A stretch of DNA of 64,000 bases from Echinimonas agarilytica (GCF_023703465.1 NZ_JAMQGP010000006.1:248001-312000); one strand, 5' to 3'; counted from the stretch's first letter, positions 36,631 through 47,553 are shown. Notes: generated by a model from the sequence alone, not told the origin. A program made the numbers and translations.

Positions 36631-38010
36631 ATGATGCTTTTATTTCTCAAAATTATTACTCATAACATTCAATATATGCTGGATATACCCGAAGAAATAA
36701 CGCAATACGTGATATTGCCATTGATGGCTGCTCAACTATTTTTAGTGGTGTCGTTGTATTTTACGTTTGTAGGGCGGCACGTCCTCAATCAGGTGGGGTT
36801 CTTTAACTGCTTTGTTGCCACTTATGTGCTCTACATGGTAGGCCAAGCTGCTCAGATGTATTCAGACACAGCATTGTCTTACAGTATCTTATTCTTTCGT
36901 GTCACCTTGTTTCTCACTATTTGCCTGCCTTCGCTTTGCATGTTCTTGTTTAGCCAATGCGGTGTGAAGTTATCGCGAGCATGGTTAGTTTTTCCGTATG
37001 TCTTTGGCTTTCTACTGTCGCTTGTGTATGTTATCTGCGCTGACGCGAGGCATGAGCAGCTTATGTTTGATGCCAGCTATGTTCAGCTTTTACCTTTTAC
37101 TATGATCAGAGCCAATCATATTGATGCCGAAATGACAGGGCTTGTGGTGTTGTCGCTGTTACCGACTAGCTTTTTGTTATACCGAGAGCTTACCGGAGAG
37201 AGAAGATCGATCTGCTTGGCGTTTTTAATTGGCGCAGTCATGATTACTTCTTTGTATATCACGGGGCTATATCATCAAGTCTATTGGCTGTATTACTTCG
37301 GTGCAATTTTTACTGCTCTGTATTGGAGCCGGGCCGTTTATAGAGACGTTAAGAGCACGAAGAGCCAAGCGCAGTATTTGAAAGAGCAGTTGCAGTTGAG
37401 TCTTAAGCGCGATGAAACAACATCGAATATCACACTAAACAATCTCTTGCAGCAAATAGAACGCGATAGCTCTGTCGATTTAAAACGATACAAGTTGAAG
37501 GTGCGTGAAATACTCGATGTGCTCACGGATACAACCATCGAGGCAGGAGGAGATGCAGACGCACTCATTGATCGTAACTTGAATAAAGTAAAGTCGATTA
37601 TCGATAGTGATGATGTTAATGCTATTCGAGACATCGCAAAAAAAGAGACAATCGAACTTACGAATATGATTTCGGATCTGCCAGCTAAGCGTAGCGAACG
37701 TATTATCTTCCAAACGAAATTATTTATAGAAAATAATTACCATGAAGATATAGAAGTGGCTTCACTAGCTGAAGCAGCTGGCGTGAGTCAATCATATTTA
37801 ATGCGATGTTTCAAAGAGTATACTGGGCAAACAATCAAGCAATACCTCAATCAATATCGTATTGAAAAAGCGAAAGAAAGACTTGCAGATTTGACGGTTT
37901 CGGATACGGCATTTTCTGTAGGGTTCAATGATTCTAACTATTTTGGTGCCGTGTTTAAAAAATTAACCGGGATTGGCCCACAACAATATAAGAAAGAGAC
38001 TTACGGCTAG
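36631..38010 (+). CDS. Membrane-embedded AraC-family regulator
   Basis: A 459-residue protein with about seven hydrophobic segments in its first ~240 residues, then a charged helical, probably coiled-coil linker (about 245-360), and a C-terminal AraC/XylS DNA-binding domain (about 365-459). The latter has both helix-turn-helix units: VASLAEAAGVSQSYLMRCFKEYTGQT and AFSVGFNDSNYFGAVFKKLTGIGPQQYKK. It would bind DNA while anchored in the inner membrane, sensing an unknown signal. Start ATG 36631; ATG 36676 would trim 15 residues. A terminator follows, so it is a single-gene unit; the next gene, a large lipoprotein, is a possible target. Confidence 0.82.
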   Translation: MMLLFLKIITHNIQYMLDIPEEITQYVILPLMAAQLFLVVSLYFTFVGRHVLNQVGFFNCFVATYVLYMVGQAAQMYSDTALSYSILFFRVTLFLTICLPSLCMFLFSQCGVKLSRAWLVFPYVFGFLLSLVYVICADARHEQLMFDASYVQLLPFTMIRANHIDAEMTGLVVLSLLPTSFLLYRELTGERRSICLAFLIGAVMITSLYITGLYHQVYWLYYFGAIFTALYWSRAVYRDVKSTKSQAQYLKEQLQLSLKRDETTSNITLNNLLQQIERDSSVDLKRYKLKVREILDVLTDTTIEAGGDADALIDRNLNKVKSIIDSDDVNAIRDIAKKETIELTNMISDLPAKRSERIIFQTKLFIENNYHEDIEVASLAEAAGVSQSYLMRCFKEYTGQTIKQYLNQYRIEKAKERLADLTVSDTAFSVGFNDSNYFGAVFKKLTGIGPQQYKKETYG

Positions 38011-38020
38011 GTTCCCTCGG

Positions 38021-38054
38021 TTGAGCCACTGAATGGTGGCTCAATTGTTTGTTC
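38021..38054 (+). terminator. Terminator after the AraC-type gene
   Basis: Perfect 9-bp stem TTGAGCCAC / GTGGCTCAA with a 6-base loop, followed by the T-rich TTGTTTGTTC. Confidence 0.78.
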
Positions 38055-38617
38055 ATTTTTATCTGGATTGTGTTCATTTTAGTCCCTATCTCCTTCCTCT
38101 GAATCTCCTTGATATTGATGAATGTTTACAAAATGAGAATCTAAATCAGTCTTATTGTTTGGTTATGTGGTTGATAATTGTCGATTTTTTTGTGTGTTCA
38201 TTTCTGTGCTTGTTTGTTGTTCAGCTTTGTTAAGGACGTGTTAATGTGAGGTTGTTACTTTTGCGGTGTCTTAGGCTTCGCACTGCTCTAGTTTGATTTT
38301 CCTATGCTCGAATGTGTTACCAAACCGATTCGGTACACGGAATTTATGCTTCTAGAAAATGCATGCTTACGTCGAATAATAACGTTTATGATCGAAAGCA
38401 AAATTGAACAGGGTATGCTGTACGAAAAACTATTTTTAAATAGTATATTTAAATATGTTTGATGTGTAATTAAATTTAACTGTCACCTATTTATGATTAA
38501 AGCGCATTGAATATTTTGAAAGTATTCGAACCTTATTTTTGAGCTTTTTTTACGTTATTTATAAGACATAAAAACAATAAACTTTATCTTTAGTATACAG
38601 ATACAGGAAAAGCTCCA
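38055..38617. promoter_or_regulatory. AT-rich leader of the VCBS lipoprotein gene
   Basis: About 560 bp without a credible gene. It contains AT palindromes: CTATTT-TT-AAATAG at 38430-38443 and the perfect 12-base ATATTTAAATAT at 38445-38456, about 160 bp before the start codon. These could be regulator sites or just AT-rich promoter DNA. A short open frame at 38033-38233 looks spurious because it starts in the terminator and is low in normal codon pattern. Confidence 0.4.
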
Positions 38618-41600
38618 ATGTTTTCGAATATAAAATATAGAAGCGTAGCATTAAGCATTCTGATCATGCTTCTAACCGCGTGTGATGACAATGATAAATC
38701 TCCTCCAATGAATGACGACCAGACACAAGAACCTGGCGATAATACTCCGCCAGACTCAGACAATGATTCCGATTCCGACGGTGATTCCGATTCCGACGGT
38801 GATTCCGATTCCGACGGTGATTCAGATTCCGATGGGGATTCAGATTCCGATGGTGATTCCGATTCCGACGGTGATTCAGATTCCGACGGTGATTCAGATT
38901 CCGATGGAGATTCCGATTCCGACGGTGATTCAGACTCCGATGGTGATTCAGGCTCCGATGGAGATTCAGACTCCGATGGAGATTCAGATTCAGGTCAACC
39001 TAGCCTCATCGATACAATGGTCGAGATCACGCCATTATCTGCTTATGAAACGACTTACACCGTTGAAGGCGTCACTGTAAAAACCGTCACAGCAAACGTT
39101 AATATTGAATCGAGCTATGCCAATTTAAGTTTGATGTCAGATGGTGAAATTCTGATCGATAGCCTTAATATTCCTAGTTCAGGAGAGCACACGATCAGCG
39201 CCACCGTTGATTTTGGTTCGACCGGCGAAAAAAACCTTAAAATTATGGCTCGAGCGGCTGATGTTGAAGTAAATCGTTTGACCGTAAGCGAAGCTGAGAT
39301 GCCCAGCTTGCCTGTCTTTACAGATATTTCTGAGTCATTGGGTTTAGTTGATGATCCAAGTTTGAAATATGGCGGGCCATCGATTGCTGATATGGACAAT
39401 GACGGTGACTACGATCTGATTTTAAATAACCACAATGATTCACCCAGCAAACTCTATTGGAATAATGGTGATGGGAGCTTAACCAAAAGCGATCCAGACC
39501 TTTCTTTATGGAGGCTCATGGATCTGCACGGTTCGGCGGCAGGTGACTATGACAATGATGGAGATTTAGATTTGCTCATTACGTTAGGCGGTGGTAATGG
39601 AACAAATCCGACCCCTCCTGTGTTTTTTCGGAATGATGATGGCGTTTTAGTGCGTAGCGATGTTGTTGTTGGTATCACCGAAGGGGCTCGCGGTCGTTCT
39701 CCTCGCTGGATGGATCTGGATATGGATGGAGATTTGGATCTGGCGTTATTCAATGCCGAGGGCATCAATGGAGAAACTGGCGCTCAGCATATTTTTTATC
39801 GGAACAATGGTGACGGTACATTTGAAGTTGCAGACATACCGGGTATTGGATATACCTCGGGCGATCGCATTGTACTCACCGATTTCAATAAAGATGGCAT
39901 TGACGATGTATTGATTATCGCACCCATGCAGCTATGGCAAGGCAATGGAGACTTTACTTTTACTAACGTGACGTCATCTTGGTTGCCTGAATCTACTCGC
40001 AATTTATGGGGAGGAATGGCAGCAACCAGTGTCGATTTAGACAACGATGGCGACCTTGATATCTATGTGGCTGGCGGTAAAGGCTATTACTCGGTTGCAG
40101 ATAAATCGCTTGATTTCAATGCTGAAACCCAGCGTTTGGATATCAGTGATAAAGGAGATGCAGCCGGCAGCACAGCATTTACGTTTGAAGCCGATGGCGC
40201 AATTGATTTGGTGAATTATGACACCAGTCTTATCACTACTTCTTACAATGGTTCATTCCAAGTTTATCTCGGCTCAGCAAAAGCTGCGATAAACCCAGCA
40301 GATCGCGATGCGGTGCACAACATCACGCAAGCGGATGCCGATGGTTGGCCTGCCGTACGAGATGAAAATGGCATCTATATTGGACATACTGGCGACGGAA
40401 ATTGGCAGTTAGAAATCGTACGTGATCAGAAGCTAAGCTGGAGTATTAAGTTTGGCTTTGAAGGTATTCGCGACGTCCACACGGAATGGCAGCCAAATAA
40501 CCGAAATGTTCAAGATGTGTTACTGATTAACCAAGGCGACCAATATACCTTGGCGCAAGACAGCTGGAATATTCCAAAAGGTGGTAACCACTGGGGCGTG
40601 AGTCACGGTGATTTCAACAATGATTCACACAATGATTTACTCGTTTACCGTTACACCTATTTAAAACAGCGTGTTGCAGATTATCTGTTGCTGAACACAG
40701 GTAACGATAGCTTTGAAATTGTGACCTCAACCGAAGCAACAGATCTTAGCTCTGGTGGGCATGCAGATTCCGGTCAAGCCTTTGACTTTGACCTCGATGG
40801 TGACGTCGATATATTAACCGGTGATGATGAGTACGGGGTATGGCATTTATTCCAAAATGACTATGCTGGTATGAACAACCACACACTCGTTCAAGTGGGC
40901 TACAGCCCGATTGAAAACGTAGATCCAATCTCGGCTCAAGTGACAATTACCACTGCAAGCAACACTTACTATAAGCGTGTTGCCTCTTCGGGGGAGTCAC
41001 ACTCGCAAAGCTTGTTGAATACTCTACATTTTGGTTTAGGGGATGAGTCAGAAATTGTTTCAGTGGAAATTCGCTGGCGCAATGGAGAGACCGTTTACTT
41101 GCGTGATGAAGCTGCAAACCAATTGTTGAAAAGTTCTGATGGTGAGTTTCCTGCTCCTGAGTCAATTATGCTATCGCCAGCAAATGCTGAAGTTCGCGTG
41201 GGTATCGAATTACCATTAATGGTCGATTTTGTGCCGGTGAACGCAGACCCTCAAGTTACTTGGAGTTCTGACAACGAAGCATTAGCCACGGTCGATCAAA
41301 ACGGTGTTGTCACCGGTGTGAGCGAAGGAACGGGTGTCACGATTACTGCAACATCAGATGCCAATGATGAAGTTGGAACGGCAATGATCGATGTGATTGA
41401 GTTTTTCGAAGTTCCAGTGGAAGGCGTTACTTTAGCTCCTGAATCTACACTCTTATTGAAAGGCGCAACAACAAATTTAGTTGCCACGATTTCACCAGAC
41501 GAAGCTGACAATCGCGATTTAAATTGGGCGTCAAATGATGTCAATGTTGCTACAGTTGAGAATGGTGTCGTCACAGGGGTTGATGACGGTGAAGCGATCA

Positions 41601-42577
41601 TTACGGTGACAACGCTCGACGGCGATTTTACGGACACCAGTACGATTACTGTAGAAACCTATGCGCCTCCGTCAGTTGAGTTTGATGACGAAGAATATTA
41701 CACCACAACGGAGTTTGCGACGTCTGGTAACTTAGATGTGATGGTGAATTATCACGCAGGTACAGGCGATACCATCATTGAAGGTGTAGATGATGGAGCG
41801 AAGTTTTGGCTCCGAGAAATGACATCCGATTGGTCTGCAGCAGTGAACGATTACGTTGTATCTGATGCTCGCATTGTGGGCATGTCAACGGGGACCGCTT
41901 CTGCAAGCATTGCGCTTGAAAACGTAACTCCAACAGCCGATTTGCCAACGGGTAACTTCTACTTCCTCTGGGTTCGTATGAGCAACGATGAAGGTGAAAC
42001 GATTGATAAAGGCGTCTACCCGATTACCATTGTTGCAGGCGACCCAGATGACGGCTCTGCTGCAGTACTGTGTAATGCGAGCAATTTGGTAAGTTGTGGA
42101 AACAATGATGGCGAAGGGGCAACTGTGGGTGAGTGGTATTCTTACCAAGACGGCAGCTATGATACCGACTTGTCTCATAGATTGTCGGTTTCAAATGAGC
42201 AAACCAATGGTGGTTCGGGTAGCATTAAATATGCGTATGATGAATCTGGAACATCTCACTTTTTGTATCAGGATGTTGTGTTTGAAGTGACATCTGAGGG
42301 CAGTTATCAGTTTAGTGCCGATGTATTCGGCGATAACTTATCCTCAGGCACAGACTATGTTATTGAGTTGTCATTTCGTCCTGAGGGCTCTCCGGATGAT
42401 GCTGAAACGTATAAGTTATGGCATCGCAAGGGTGCAGGTTCTTGGCATAACTTGAGTGTCACTAGCCAGTTACCTGAAGGCCGTTATTTCGTAGCCTTTA
42501 AAGTGTTCAGTCCTGGTTTTGCTACTGATTTAACGTTGGATTACTATATCGACAATATGGTGGTCACTCAGCAATAG
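38618..42577 (+). CDS. Giant FG-GAP/VCBS surface lipoprotein
   Basis: A 1319-residue lipoprotein (lipobox LLTAC, Cys22). Order: a stalk of Asp-Ser-Asp-Ser-Asp-Gly repeats (residues ~50-126); an FG-GAP/VCBS beta-propeller-like region (~230-750) with many Ca-binding D-x-D-x-D-G motifs such as [20 protein letters not shown] and [10 protein letters not shown]; an ASPIC/UnbV domain (~755-830, [21 protein letters not shown]); two BIG2 Ig-like domains (~848-928 and 933-1015); an unassigned beta domain (~1017-1142); and a C-terminal jelly-roll, carbohydrate-binding-like domain (~1148-1319). It is probably displayed at the cell surface for adhesion or polymer capture; no catalytic site is visible. Confidence 0.8.
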   Translation: MFSNIKYRSVALSILIMLLTACDDNDKSPPMNDDQTQEPGDNTPPDSDNDSDSDGDSDSDGDSDSDGDSDSDGDSDSDGDSDSDGDSDSDGDSDSDGDSDSDGDSDSDGDSGSDGDSDSDGDSDSGQPSLIDTMVEITPLSAYETTYTVEGVTVKTVTANVNIESSYANLSLMSDGEILIDSLNIPSSGEHTISATVDFGSTGEKNLKIMARAADVEVNRLTVSEAEMPSLPVFTDISESLGLVDDPSLKYGGPSIADMDNDGDYDLILNNHNDSPSKLYWNNGDGSLTKSDPDLSLWRLMDLHGSAAGDYDNDGDLDLLITLGGGNGTNPTPPVFFRNDDGVLVRSDVVVGITEGARGRSPRWMDLDMDGDLDLALFNAEGINGETGAQHIFYRNNGDGTFEVADIPGIGYTSGDRIVLTDFNKDGIDDVLIIAPMQLWQGNGDFTFTNVTSSWLPESTRNLWGGMAATSVDLDNDGDLDIYVAGGKGYYSVADKSLDFNAETQRLDISDKGDAAGSTAFTFEADGAIDLVNYDTSLITTSYNGSFQVYLGSAKAAINPADRDAVHNITQADADGWPAVRDENGIYIGHTGDGNWQLEIVRDQKLSWSIKFGFEGIRDVHTEWQPNNRNVQDVLLINQGDQYTLAQDSWNIPKGGNHWGVSHGDFNNDSHNDLLVYRYTYLKQRVADYLLLNTGNDSFEIVTSTEATDLSSGGHADSGQAFDFDLDGDVDILTGDDEYGVWHLFQNDYAGMNNHTLVQVGYSPIENVDPISAQVTITTASNTYYKRVASSGESHSQSLLNTLHFGLGDESEIVSVEIRWRNGETVYLRDEAANQLLKSSDGEFPAPESIMLSPANAEVRVGIELPLMVDFVPVNADPQVTWSSDNEALATVDQNGVVTGVSEGTGVTITATSDANDEVGTAMIDVIEFFEVPVEGVTLAPESTLLLKGATTNLVATISPDEADNRDLNWASNDVNVATVENGVVTGVDDGEAIITVTTLDGDFTDTSTITVETYAPPSVEFDDEEYYTTTEFATSGNLDVMVNYHAGTGDTIIEGVDDGAKFWLREMTSDWSAAVNDYVVSDARIVGMSTGTASASIALENVTPTADLPTGNFYFLWVRMSNDEGETIDKGVYPITIVAGDPDDGSAAVLCNASNLVSCGNNDGEGATVGEWYSYQDGSYDTDLSHRLSVSNEQTNGGSGSIKYAYDESGTSHFLYQDVVFEVTSEGSYQFSADVFGDNLSSGTDYVIELSFRPEGSPDDAETYKLWHRKGAGSWHNLSVTSQLPEGRYFVAFKVFSPGFATDLTLDYYIDNMVVTQQ
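38765..38995 (+). repeat. 18-bp in-frame tandem repeat (Asp/Ser/Gly stalk)
   Basis: Twelve full units plus a partial thirteenth of an 18-bp repeat, typified by GATTCCGATTCCGACGGT, encoding DSDSDG. Units differ mainly at synonymous positions (C/A, C/T and A/G/T third bases), and one encodes DSGSDG. It lies just after the lipidated Cys and should form an extended acidic, Ca-binding-prone spacer. Confidence 0.95.
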
Positions 42578-42601
42578 TGTTAAGCCTTTGTGATGACATT
42601 G

Positions 42602-42628
42602 AAAGCCACCGCTTGCGGTGGTTTTTTT
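42602..42628 (+). terminator. Terminator of the VCBS lipoprotein gene
   Basis: Stem CCACCGC / GCGGTGG with a TT loop, followed by seven T residues, 24 bp after the stop. Confidence 0.92.
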
Positions 42629-42807
42629 ATGCCGATTGAGCTGTCATGATCATCTGAAGTTCATCAATAATCGGCTTAACCTGAGAGGGAATTGGTGCTT
42701 ACTGAGTAATGTAAAAGTGATGCATTTGAACGAGCTAAAGCTGGCTTTAAAAGTTGCAGACTTAGTCAAGGTTTTATTTTGGCTTCTATTTTCTATTCTT
42801 TAGACAT

Positions 42808-42835
42808 AAAAAAACGGAGCCAATGCTCCGCTTTT
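42808..42835 (-). terminator. Terminator of the EEP-family gene
   Basis: Stem CGGAGC / GCTCCG with loop CAAT; on the minus strand it is followed by seven T residues. A T-run on the plus side makes it bidirectional. Confidence 0.9.
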
Positions 42836-42852
42836 TTCACACAAATATGATT

Positions 42853-44070
42853 TTATTTTAGGGCTACTTTGACCCATACAAGACGATGATCAGATGAGGT
42901 CTTACGCTCCTGCACCGCAAAGTGCATCTTATCACCTTCAGCGGGCCAAAATACGCCACTGCTCATTACCTCAAGGCCTTTCACAGAAGGTAATACATAG
43001 TCCACACGTAAGCGAAATCCTGATGTGTGAGTTGCTGCGTTGGGATTGTCGGACGTGTGCTGAGCTCCACCCTTGCTGATAGGAGTGGGCTCAGCATTCA
43101 CCGCTGGGTGCAATAGAAGCTGGTCTATTGCGCCCTGACGGGTATCGCCTTCATTGGGAGATGCATTCAAATCCCCCATAATCACAAATGCTGCTTGCTC
43201 AGGTAACCCGCCAGTATTGCCCGCATCGTCGACTAAGTAATCATTGCTTGTTGCGCTGATATAGTCGGCCCACAGGCGTATCTCATCATAGTTTCGTGCG
43301 CCATTTCTATCTTCTGGCCCATCAAAGACCGGAGGCGTAGGGTGGGCGGCCAACACATGCAAGGTTTTACCATTCACGGAGACAGGAACATCCCAATGAG
43401 ACTTGGAGGATAAACGCATACCTTGCCATGTCTCATCGGTATGAAATGCTGTGCCATCGGGGTTCATCACGCGATTTGCATTGGGCATTTGATGCCATTT
43501 GAAGAGTCGAAATGAGCGAATCTTCGCCTCATCAAGTGGATATTTAGACAATAAAACCATCCCATATTGACCGGGATAGTTGCCGTAGCCCCATGCATCG
43601 TCACCGGTGCCACTGGCGATGCCGTCACCATTCAAATCGTAAGGGCTTGGTACTCCGGTATTCACCTCGGCTACATAATAAAAAGGGTAATCAATGGCTT
43701 GTTGCCCATGCTGGCCTCGATTGAGGTAATTAGCAATGAAGGCTTCAACTCCTTCTTTGGGGTCCGTAATGTAATCAAACTCGTTGAGCAACAGTATATC
43801 TGGACGTACATGTTGAATAATCGCAGCCACGTTTTTGATTTGAGAGTGGGTGCCCGTTGCCAGCTGTTTCTTGAGAGCATTTGGATCGCGTGGGTCGTTT
43901 CTGGCTTTATAGTTATCTGCTTCCATACTCACATTAAAAGTTGCAATGGTGAGTTCGGTGACTGTCGGTGCGGGCTCTTTCGAAGCACAGCTCATTAAAA
44001 AAACTCCTGCGGTGAACAAGGCTATGCATGTTCGAAGTACGTTTTTTGATTGTATGTGATGAAACATCAT
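42853..44070 (-). CDS. Secreted endonuclease/exonuclease/phosphatase family lipoprotein
   Basis: A 405-residue protein with a lipobox LMSCASK after an N-terminal hydrophobic signal. The mature part has the EEP fold: ATFNVSM (Asn), LLNEFDY (Glu), LAAHPTPP (His), IMGDLNASP (Asp/Asn) and the final SSDHRLVWV (Asp-His pair), so the DNase I-like catalytic set is complete. It may cleave extracellular DNA, phospholipid or another phosphodiester; the target is unknown. An internal DLNGDGIASGTGDDAWG loop looks Ca-binding. It is convergent with the VCBS gene and divergent from the Oar-like receptor gene. Confidence 0.83.
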   Translation of the reverse strand: MMFHHIQSKNVLRTCIALFTAGVFLMSCASKEPAPTVTELTIATFNVSMEADNYKARNDPRDPNALKKQLATGTHSQIKNVAAIIQHVRPDILLLNEFDYITDPKEGVEAFIANYLNRGQHGQQAIDYPFYYVAEVNTGVPSPYDLNGDGIASGTGDDAWGYGNYPGQYGMVLLSKYPLDEAKIRSFRLFKWHQMPNANRVMNPDGTAFHTDETWQGMRLSSKSHWDVPVSVNGKTLHVLAAHPTPPVFDGPEDRNGARNYDEIRLWADYISATSNDYLVDDAGNTGGLPEQAAFVIMGDLNASPNEGDTRQGAIDQLLLHPAVNAEPTPISKGGAQHTSDNPNAATHTSGFRLRVDYVLPSVKGLEVMSSGVFWPAEGDKMHFAVQERKTSSDHRLVWVKVALK

Positions 44071-44362
44071 TTTTCGTCTATAACCTTAAGAATACGTGGC
44101 AGATTTAGCATCGCTAACCCAAGTTGATACTAATCGCGAATGGGCCTGAAAAGTATGCCAGTGTCATTTTTTATTTACCCAAAATGTAATTAAATTATTA
44201 CAGCGGTTAGTTTTTGCTGTTTATTTAGTCTGATTTATTGTCCATTAAGTTAACATTGTTGTAACGTAGTGCCACTAGAATGTTTGCTCAAGATTCTGGT
44301 TTTACAAAAAAACAATCAAAAAACAATATCTTAGGTTGGTTCTTAAGATGGGGACAAATGCG

Positions 44363-47300
44363 ATGATTTCAAAAGTTTTTAAACGTGGCCGTGTAGCATG
44401 CGCACTGGCCTTGGCTTTAGGCGTAAGTGGCGCGGCATACGCGAACGAAACTGCGTCGGGTATTCGTGGAACAATTGTTGATGCTTCAGGTCAGCCTGTA
44501 ACAGATGCAAAAATCACGATCGTTCACCAACCCACGGGAACCGTTTCTGAGGTTGTCGTGAACGAGCAAGGGCGCTTTAACGCTCGCGGATTACGTGTGG
44601 GTGGACCATACACCGTCTCGGTTGATTCAGATTCTCATTCCGACGACTCACGAGAGAATGTCTATTTAAACTTGGGTGAGACCTTGCGCTTCACAAGCGT
44701 GTTAGAGCAAGCGGGCATTGAAACAATCCAAGTCAAAGGTGCTCGACTCGCATACCGCACAGCCGGTTCAAATAGTGATTATGGTTTACGAGATATTGAA
44801 GACTCTCCAACCATGAACCGCGATTTAAAAGAAATTGCGCGAATGAACCCATTTGCGGTGTTGGCCAACGACGACGCTGGCACATTTACGGTTGCAGGCT
44901 TAAACCCGAAAACAAACACATTGTTGGTTGATGGTATTGGCCAAAATGATGATTTTGGCTTGAACAGCAATGGTTACCCGACTCAGCGTAGCCCCATCTC
45001 TTTAGAAGCCATTGAACAAGTGGCGTTGAACACGACACCTTTCTCTTCTCGTTATGGCGGATTTAGCGGCGCACAAATGAACGCCGTGACTAAATCGGGT
45101 TCGAACGAAGTCACCGGTAGCGTGTTTTATGAATTCACCAACGACAGCATGGCGGGTGACGGTAAAGATCCGATCACAGGCGACAAGTCGGAACAAGAAT
45201 TTGAAGAAAAAACATACGGCGGCTCGATTGGCTTCCCAATTATTAAAGATACGTTGTTTTTCTTTGGTGCATATGAGTACTTCAAATCACCTCGTGATGC
45301 AGACTGGGGTCCAGCAGGCACTGGTGCAGCAAACGAAGCCGAATACATTAGCTTAGAAGATGCCAACGAAGTCGTTCGCATTGCCAATGAAGTGTATGGC
45401 GCAAACGCCGGCGGTTGGGGTGACGAAATTGAAGAAGAAGATGAAAAACTTCTGATTAAAATTGACTGGAACGTGAACGACGATCATCGTGCTGCGTTTA
45501 CTTATCAGCACTCTGAAAGTAACGACACACGCAATGAAGAAGGTGATAGTGACGAGCTGAAATTGTCGAGCCACTGGTACGACAAAAATGAAACGCTTAA
45601 AGGCTATTCATTGCAATTCTTCAGTGATTGGACGAGCAACTTCTCTACCGATATTCGCGTATCGTACAAAGATGTCACCTCTGAAGTCTCTCCTCTCGTG
45701 AACTCTGGTATGGGACACGTTACGGTTTATACTGGTGAAAATGATTGGGGCGACCCAATAAACTCGGTCGTATTGGGAACTGACGAATATCGTCATGCCA
45801 ACGAACTCGACAACCAAAACTTAGAATTACGTTTTGCGGGTACTTACCTGTTGGGTGACCATGAGATTGGTTTTGGTATTCAGCACAATCGTCTCGATAC
45901 CTTTAACATGTTTGTACCGACTTCCTTGGGTAAGTGGGACTTTGACAGCATTGAAGATTTTGCATCAGGCTCTGCTTCAGATCTCGAATACCAAAACGCT
46001 TATACCGGTAATCCAAGAGATGCAGCGGCTGAATTCACCATGAACACCACTGCGTTATTTGCAGAAGACGTGTGGGCCATTACTGATGATTTAGAACTCA
46101 CATACGGCTTGCGTTATGAGCGTATGGACACGAGCGATAAGCCAACACTCAACGAAAACTTCCAAGAGCGTTATGGTTTCAAAAACAATGAAACAATTGA
46201 TGGTTTAGATATTTGGTTGCCTCGCATCGGGTTTAAATACCAAGTACTCGATAATTTACAAGTGCGCGGTGGAGCGGGTCGTTTCTCAGGCGGTCAACCC
46301 ACAGTTTGGCTTGCAAACAGCTTCTCTAACGACGGTATTACCAACGTTGAAGCTTTGGATACAAGCGCATACTTAGACAACGCTAATCCAACTGAAATCC
46401 CTCAAGGGCTGACGGATTCATTAGTGCCGGGTGATGGTTACGTAAACTCTTTAGATCCTAAGTTCGATTTGCCATCTGACTGGCGTTATAACTTAGCGAT
46501 AGATTACACCACTGACATCCCTTACCTCGGTAAAGACTGGTATTTCGGCACTGAGTTCTTGTACATCGATCGTGAAAACGATGTGGCATGGGTAGACTTA
46601 GCGCGTGAAGCAACAGGCACCACTCCAGGTGGCCGTACTGTGTATACGCCAATCGACAAACTCACGGGTGAAGAGTCTGATCGTTATGACTTGATGCTTA
46701 CCAATGCAGAAAAAGACGGTCGTAACCGCGCGATTAGCTTTACCATGTCAAAAGCGTGGGAGTCAGGTGTTCGTTTCAGCACGTCTTACACTAACACTGA
46801 CATTGATGAAGGTAACCAAGGTTCATCGTCACAAGCCACGTCGAACTACCAATACACAGCCGTTGGCTTAGATCGAAACGGCACAACAATTGGCCCTGGG
46901 TACTACGAAGTTGAACATCGTTGGATCCTAACATTGGGTTACGACACTGAGTTTGTTTCTAACTACAAATCAACCTTCAATGTTTTCTGGGAGCGTCGTA
47001 GCGGCCAGCCGATTAACTACGGTTTGGGTGCATTTAGAAATGGCAGCTTGGGTGATCAGCCAGAGTTTGATGATTCGGACTACTACTTACCTTACATTCC
47101 AACGGGTGCCGATGATCCAGCGGTTAACTATCGCGGTGATTTGACGTATGAAGCCTTCATGGATGCAGCGCGCGCAATTGGTATGGGCGGTGATGCGGGT
47201 GGATATGGCGGTAAATCAAGCGGCAACCAACCTTGGGTGAGCCAGCTGGACTTCCGTTTCACACAAGAGCTACCAGGTTTCTATGGCGACAATCGCTTCT

Positions 47301-47536
47301 TGTTCTACTTTGATGTGAAGAACGTTTTGAACTTGCTCAATGACGATTGGGGCCAAGTGAAAACCAAGCGTTATGGTTCAGACATCTTAGTGGATTACAG
47401 CTACGACCAAGACACGGGTGAGTACACTTACTCAGTTCCTTATGGTCAAGAAGGTTTGGAAACACGCAATTGGGACGATTACAACGTTGAGCAATCAGCG
47501 TGGCGCCTGAAAGCGGGTATTCGCTACAACTTCTAA
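44363..47536 (+). CDS. Oar-like TonB-dependent outer-membrane receptor
   Basis: A ~1057-residue receptor. A signal peptide (MISKVFKRGRVACALALALG, cleavage after AYA) precedes a carboxypeptidase-regulatory-like beta-sandwich (GIRGTIVDASGQPVTDAKITI), a plug domain (about 120-240, DGIGQNDDFGLNSNGYPTQ) and a long beta-barrel ending RLKAGIRYNF. The build matches the Oar/OmpA-related TonB receptors that in Myxococcus and marine bacteria import or export peptides and proteins; ligand unknown. I chose ATG 44363 because GGGGA lies 8 bp upstream; ATG 44348 or TTG 44336 would add 5 or 9 residues. About 290 bp upstream are gene-free and AT-rich. Confidence 0.85.
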   Translation: MISKVFKRGRVACALALALGVSGAAYANETASGIRGTIVDASGQPVTDAKITIVHQPTGTVSEVVVNEQGRFNARGLRVGGPYTVSVDSDSHSDDSRENVYLNLGETLRFTSVLEQAGIETIQVKGARLAYRTAGSNSDYGLRDIEDSPTMNRDLKEIARMNPFAVLANDDAGTFTVAGLNPKTNTLLVDGIGQNDDFGLNSNGYPTQRSPISLEAIEQVALNTTPFSSRYGGFSGAQMNAVTKSGSNEVTGSVFYEFTNDSMAGDGKDPITGDKSEQEFEEKTYGGSIGFPIIKDTLFFFGAYEYFKSPRDADWGPAGTGAANEAEYISLEDANEVVRIANEVYGANAGGWGDEIEEEDEKLLIKIDWNVNDDHRAAFTYQHSESNDTRNEEGDSDELKLSSHWYDKNETLKGYSLQFFSDWTSNFSTDIRVSYKDVTSEVSPLVNSGMGHVTVYTGENDWGDPINSVVLGTDEYRHANELDNQNLELRFAGTYLLGDHEIGFGIQHNRLDTFNMFVPTSLGKWDFDSIEDFASGSASDLEYQNAYTGNPRDAAAEFTMNTTALFAEDVWAITDDLELTYGLRYERMDTSDKPTLNENFQERYGFKNNETIDGLDIWLPRIGFKYQVLDNLQVRGGAGRFSGGQPTVWLANSFSNDGITNVEALDTSAYLDNANPTEIPQGLTDSLVPGDGYVNSLDPKFDLPSDWRYNLAIDYTTDIPYLGKDWYFGTEFLYIDRENDVAWVDLAREATGTTPGGRTVYTPIDKLTGEESDRYDLMLTNAEKDGRNRAISFTMSKAWESGVRFSTSYTNTDIDEGNQGSSSQATSNYQYTAVGLDRNGTTIGPGYYEVEHRWILTLGYDTEFVSNYKSTFNVFWERRSGQPINYGLGAFRNGSLGDQPEFDDSDYYLPYIPTGADDPAVNYRGDLTYEAFMDAARAIGMGGDAGGYGGKSSGNQPWVSQLDFRFTQELPGFYGDNRFLFYFDVKNVLNLLNDDWGQVKTKRYGSDILVDYSYDQDTGEYTYSVPYGQEGLETRNWDDYNVEQSAWRLKAGIRYNF

Positions 47537-47553
47537 GCGTTTAACATAAACTT

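Noticed and set aside
38033-38233. 66-residue hydrophobic open frame after the AraC-type gene
   Set aside because: It starts in the terminator hairpin, has no ribosome-binding site and is hydrophobic only because the DNA is T-rich.
38765-38995. Regular repeat array resembling a CRISPR-like structure
   Set aside because: Units are contiguous 18-mers in frame within a long coding region, with no spacers and no cas genes.
38712-39080. 122-residue open frame in another frame of the repeat stalk
   Set aside because: It is a by-product of the 18-bp repeat in an alternative frame (Ile/Pro/Thr repeats).
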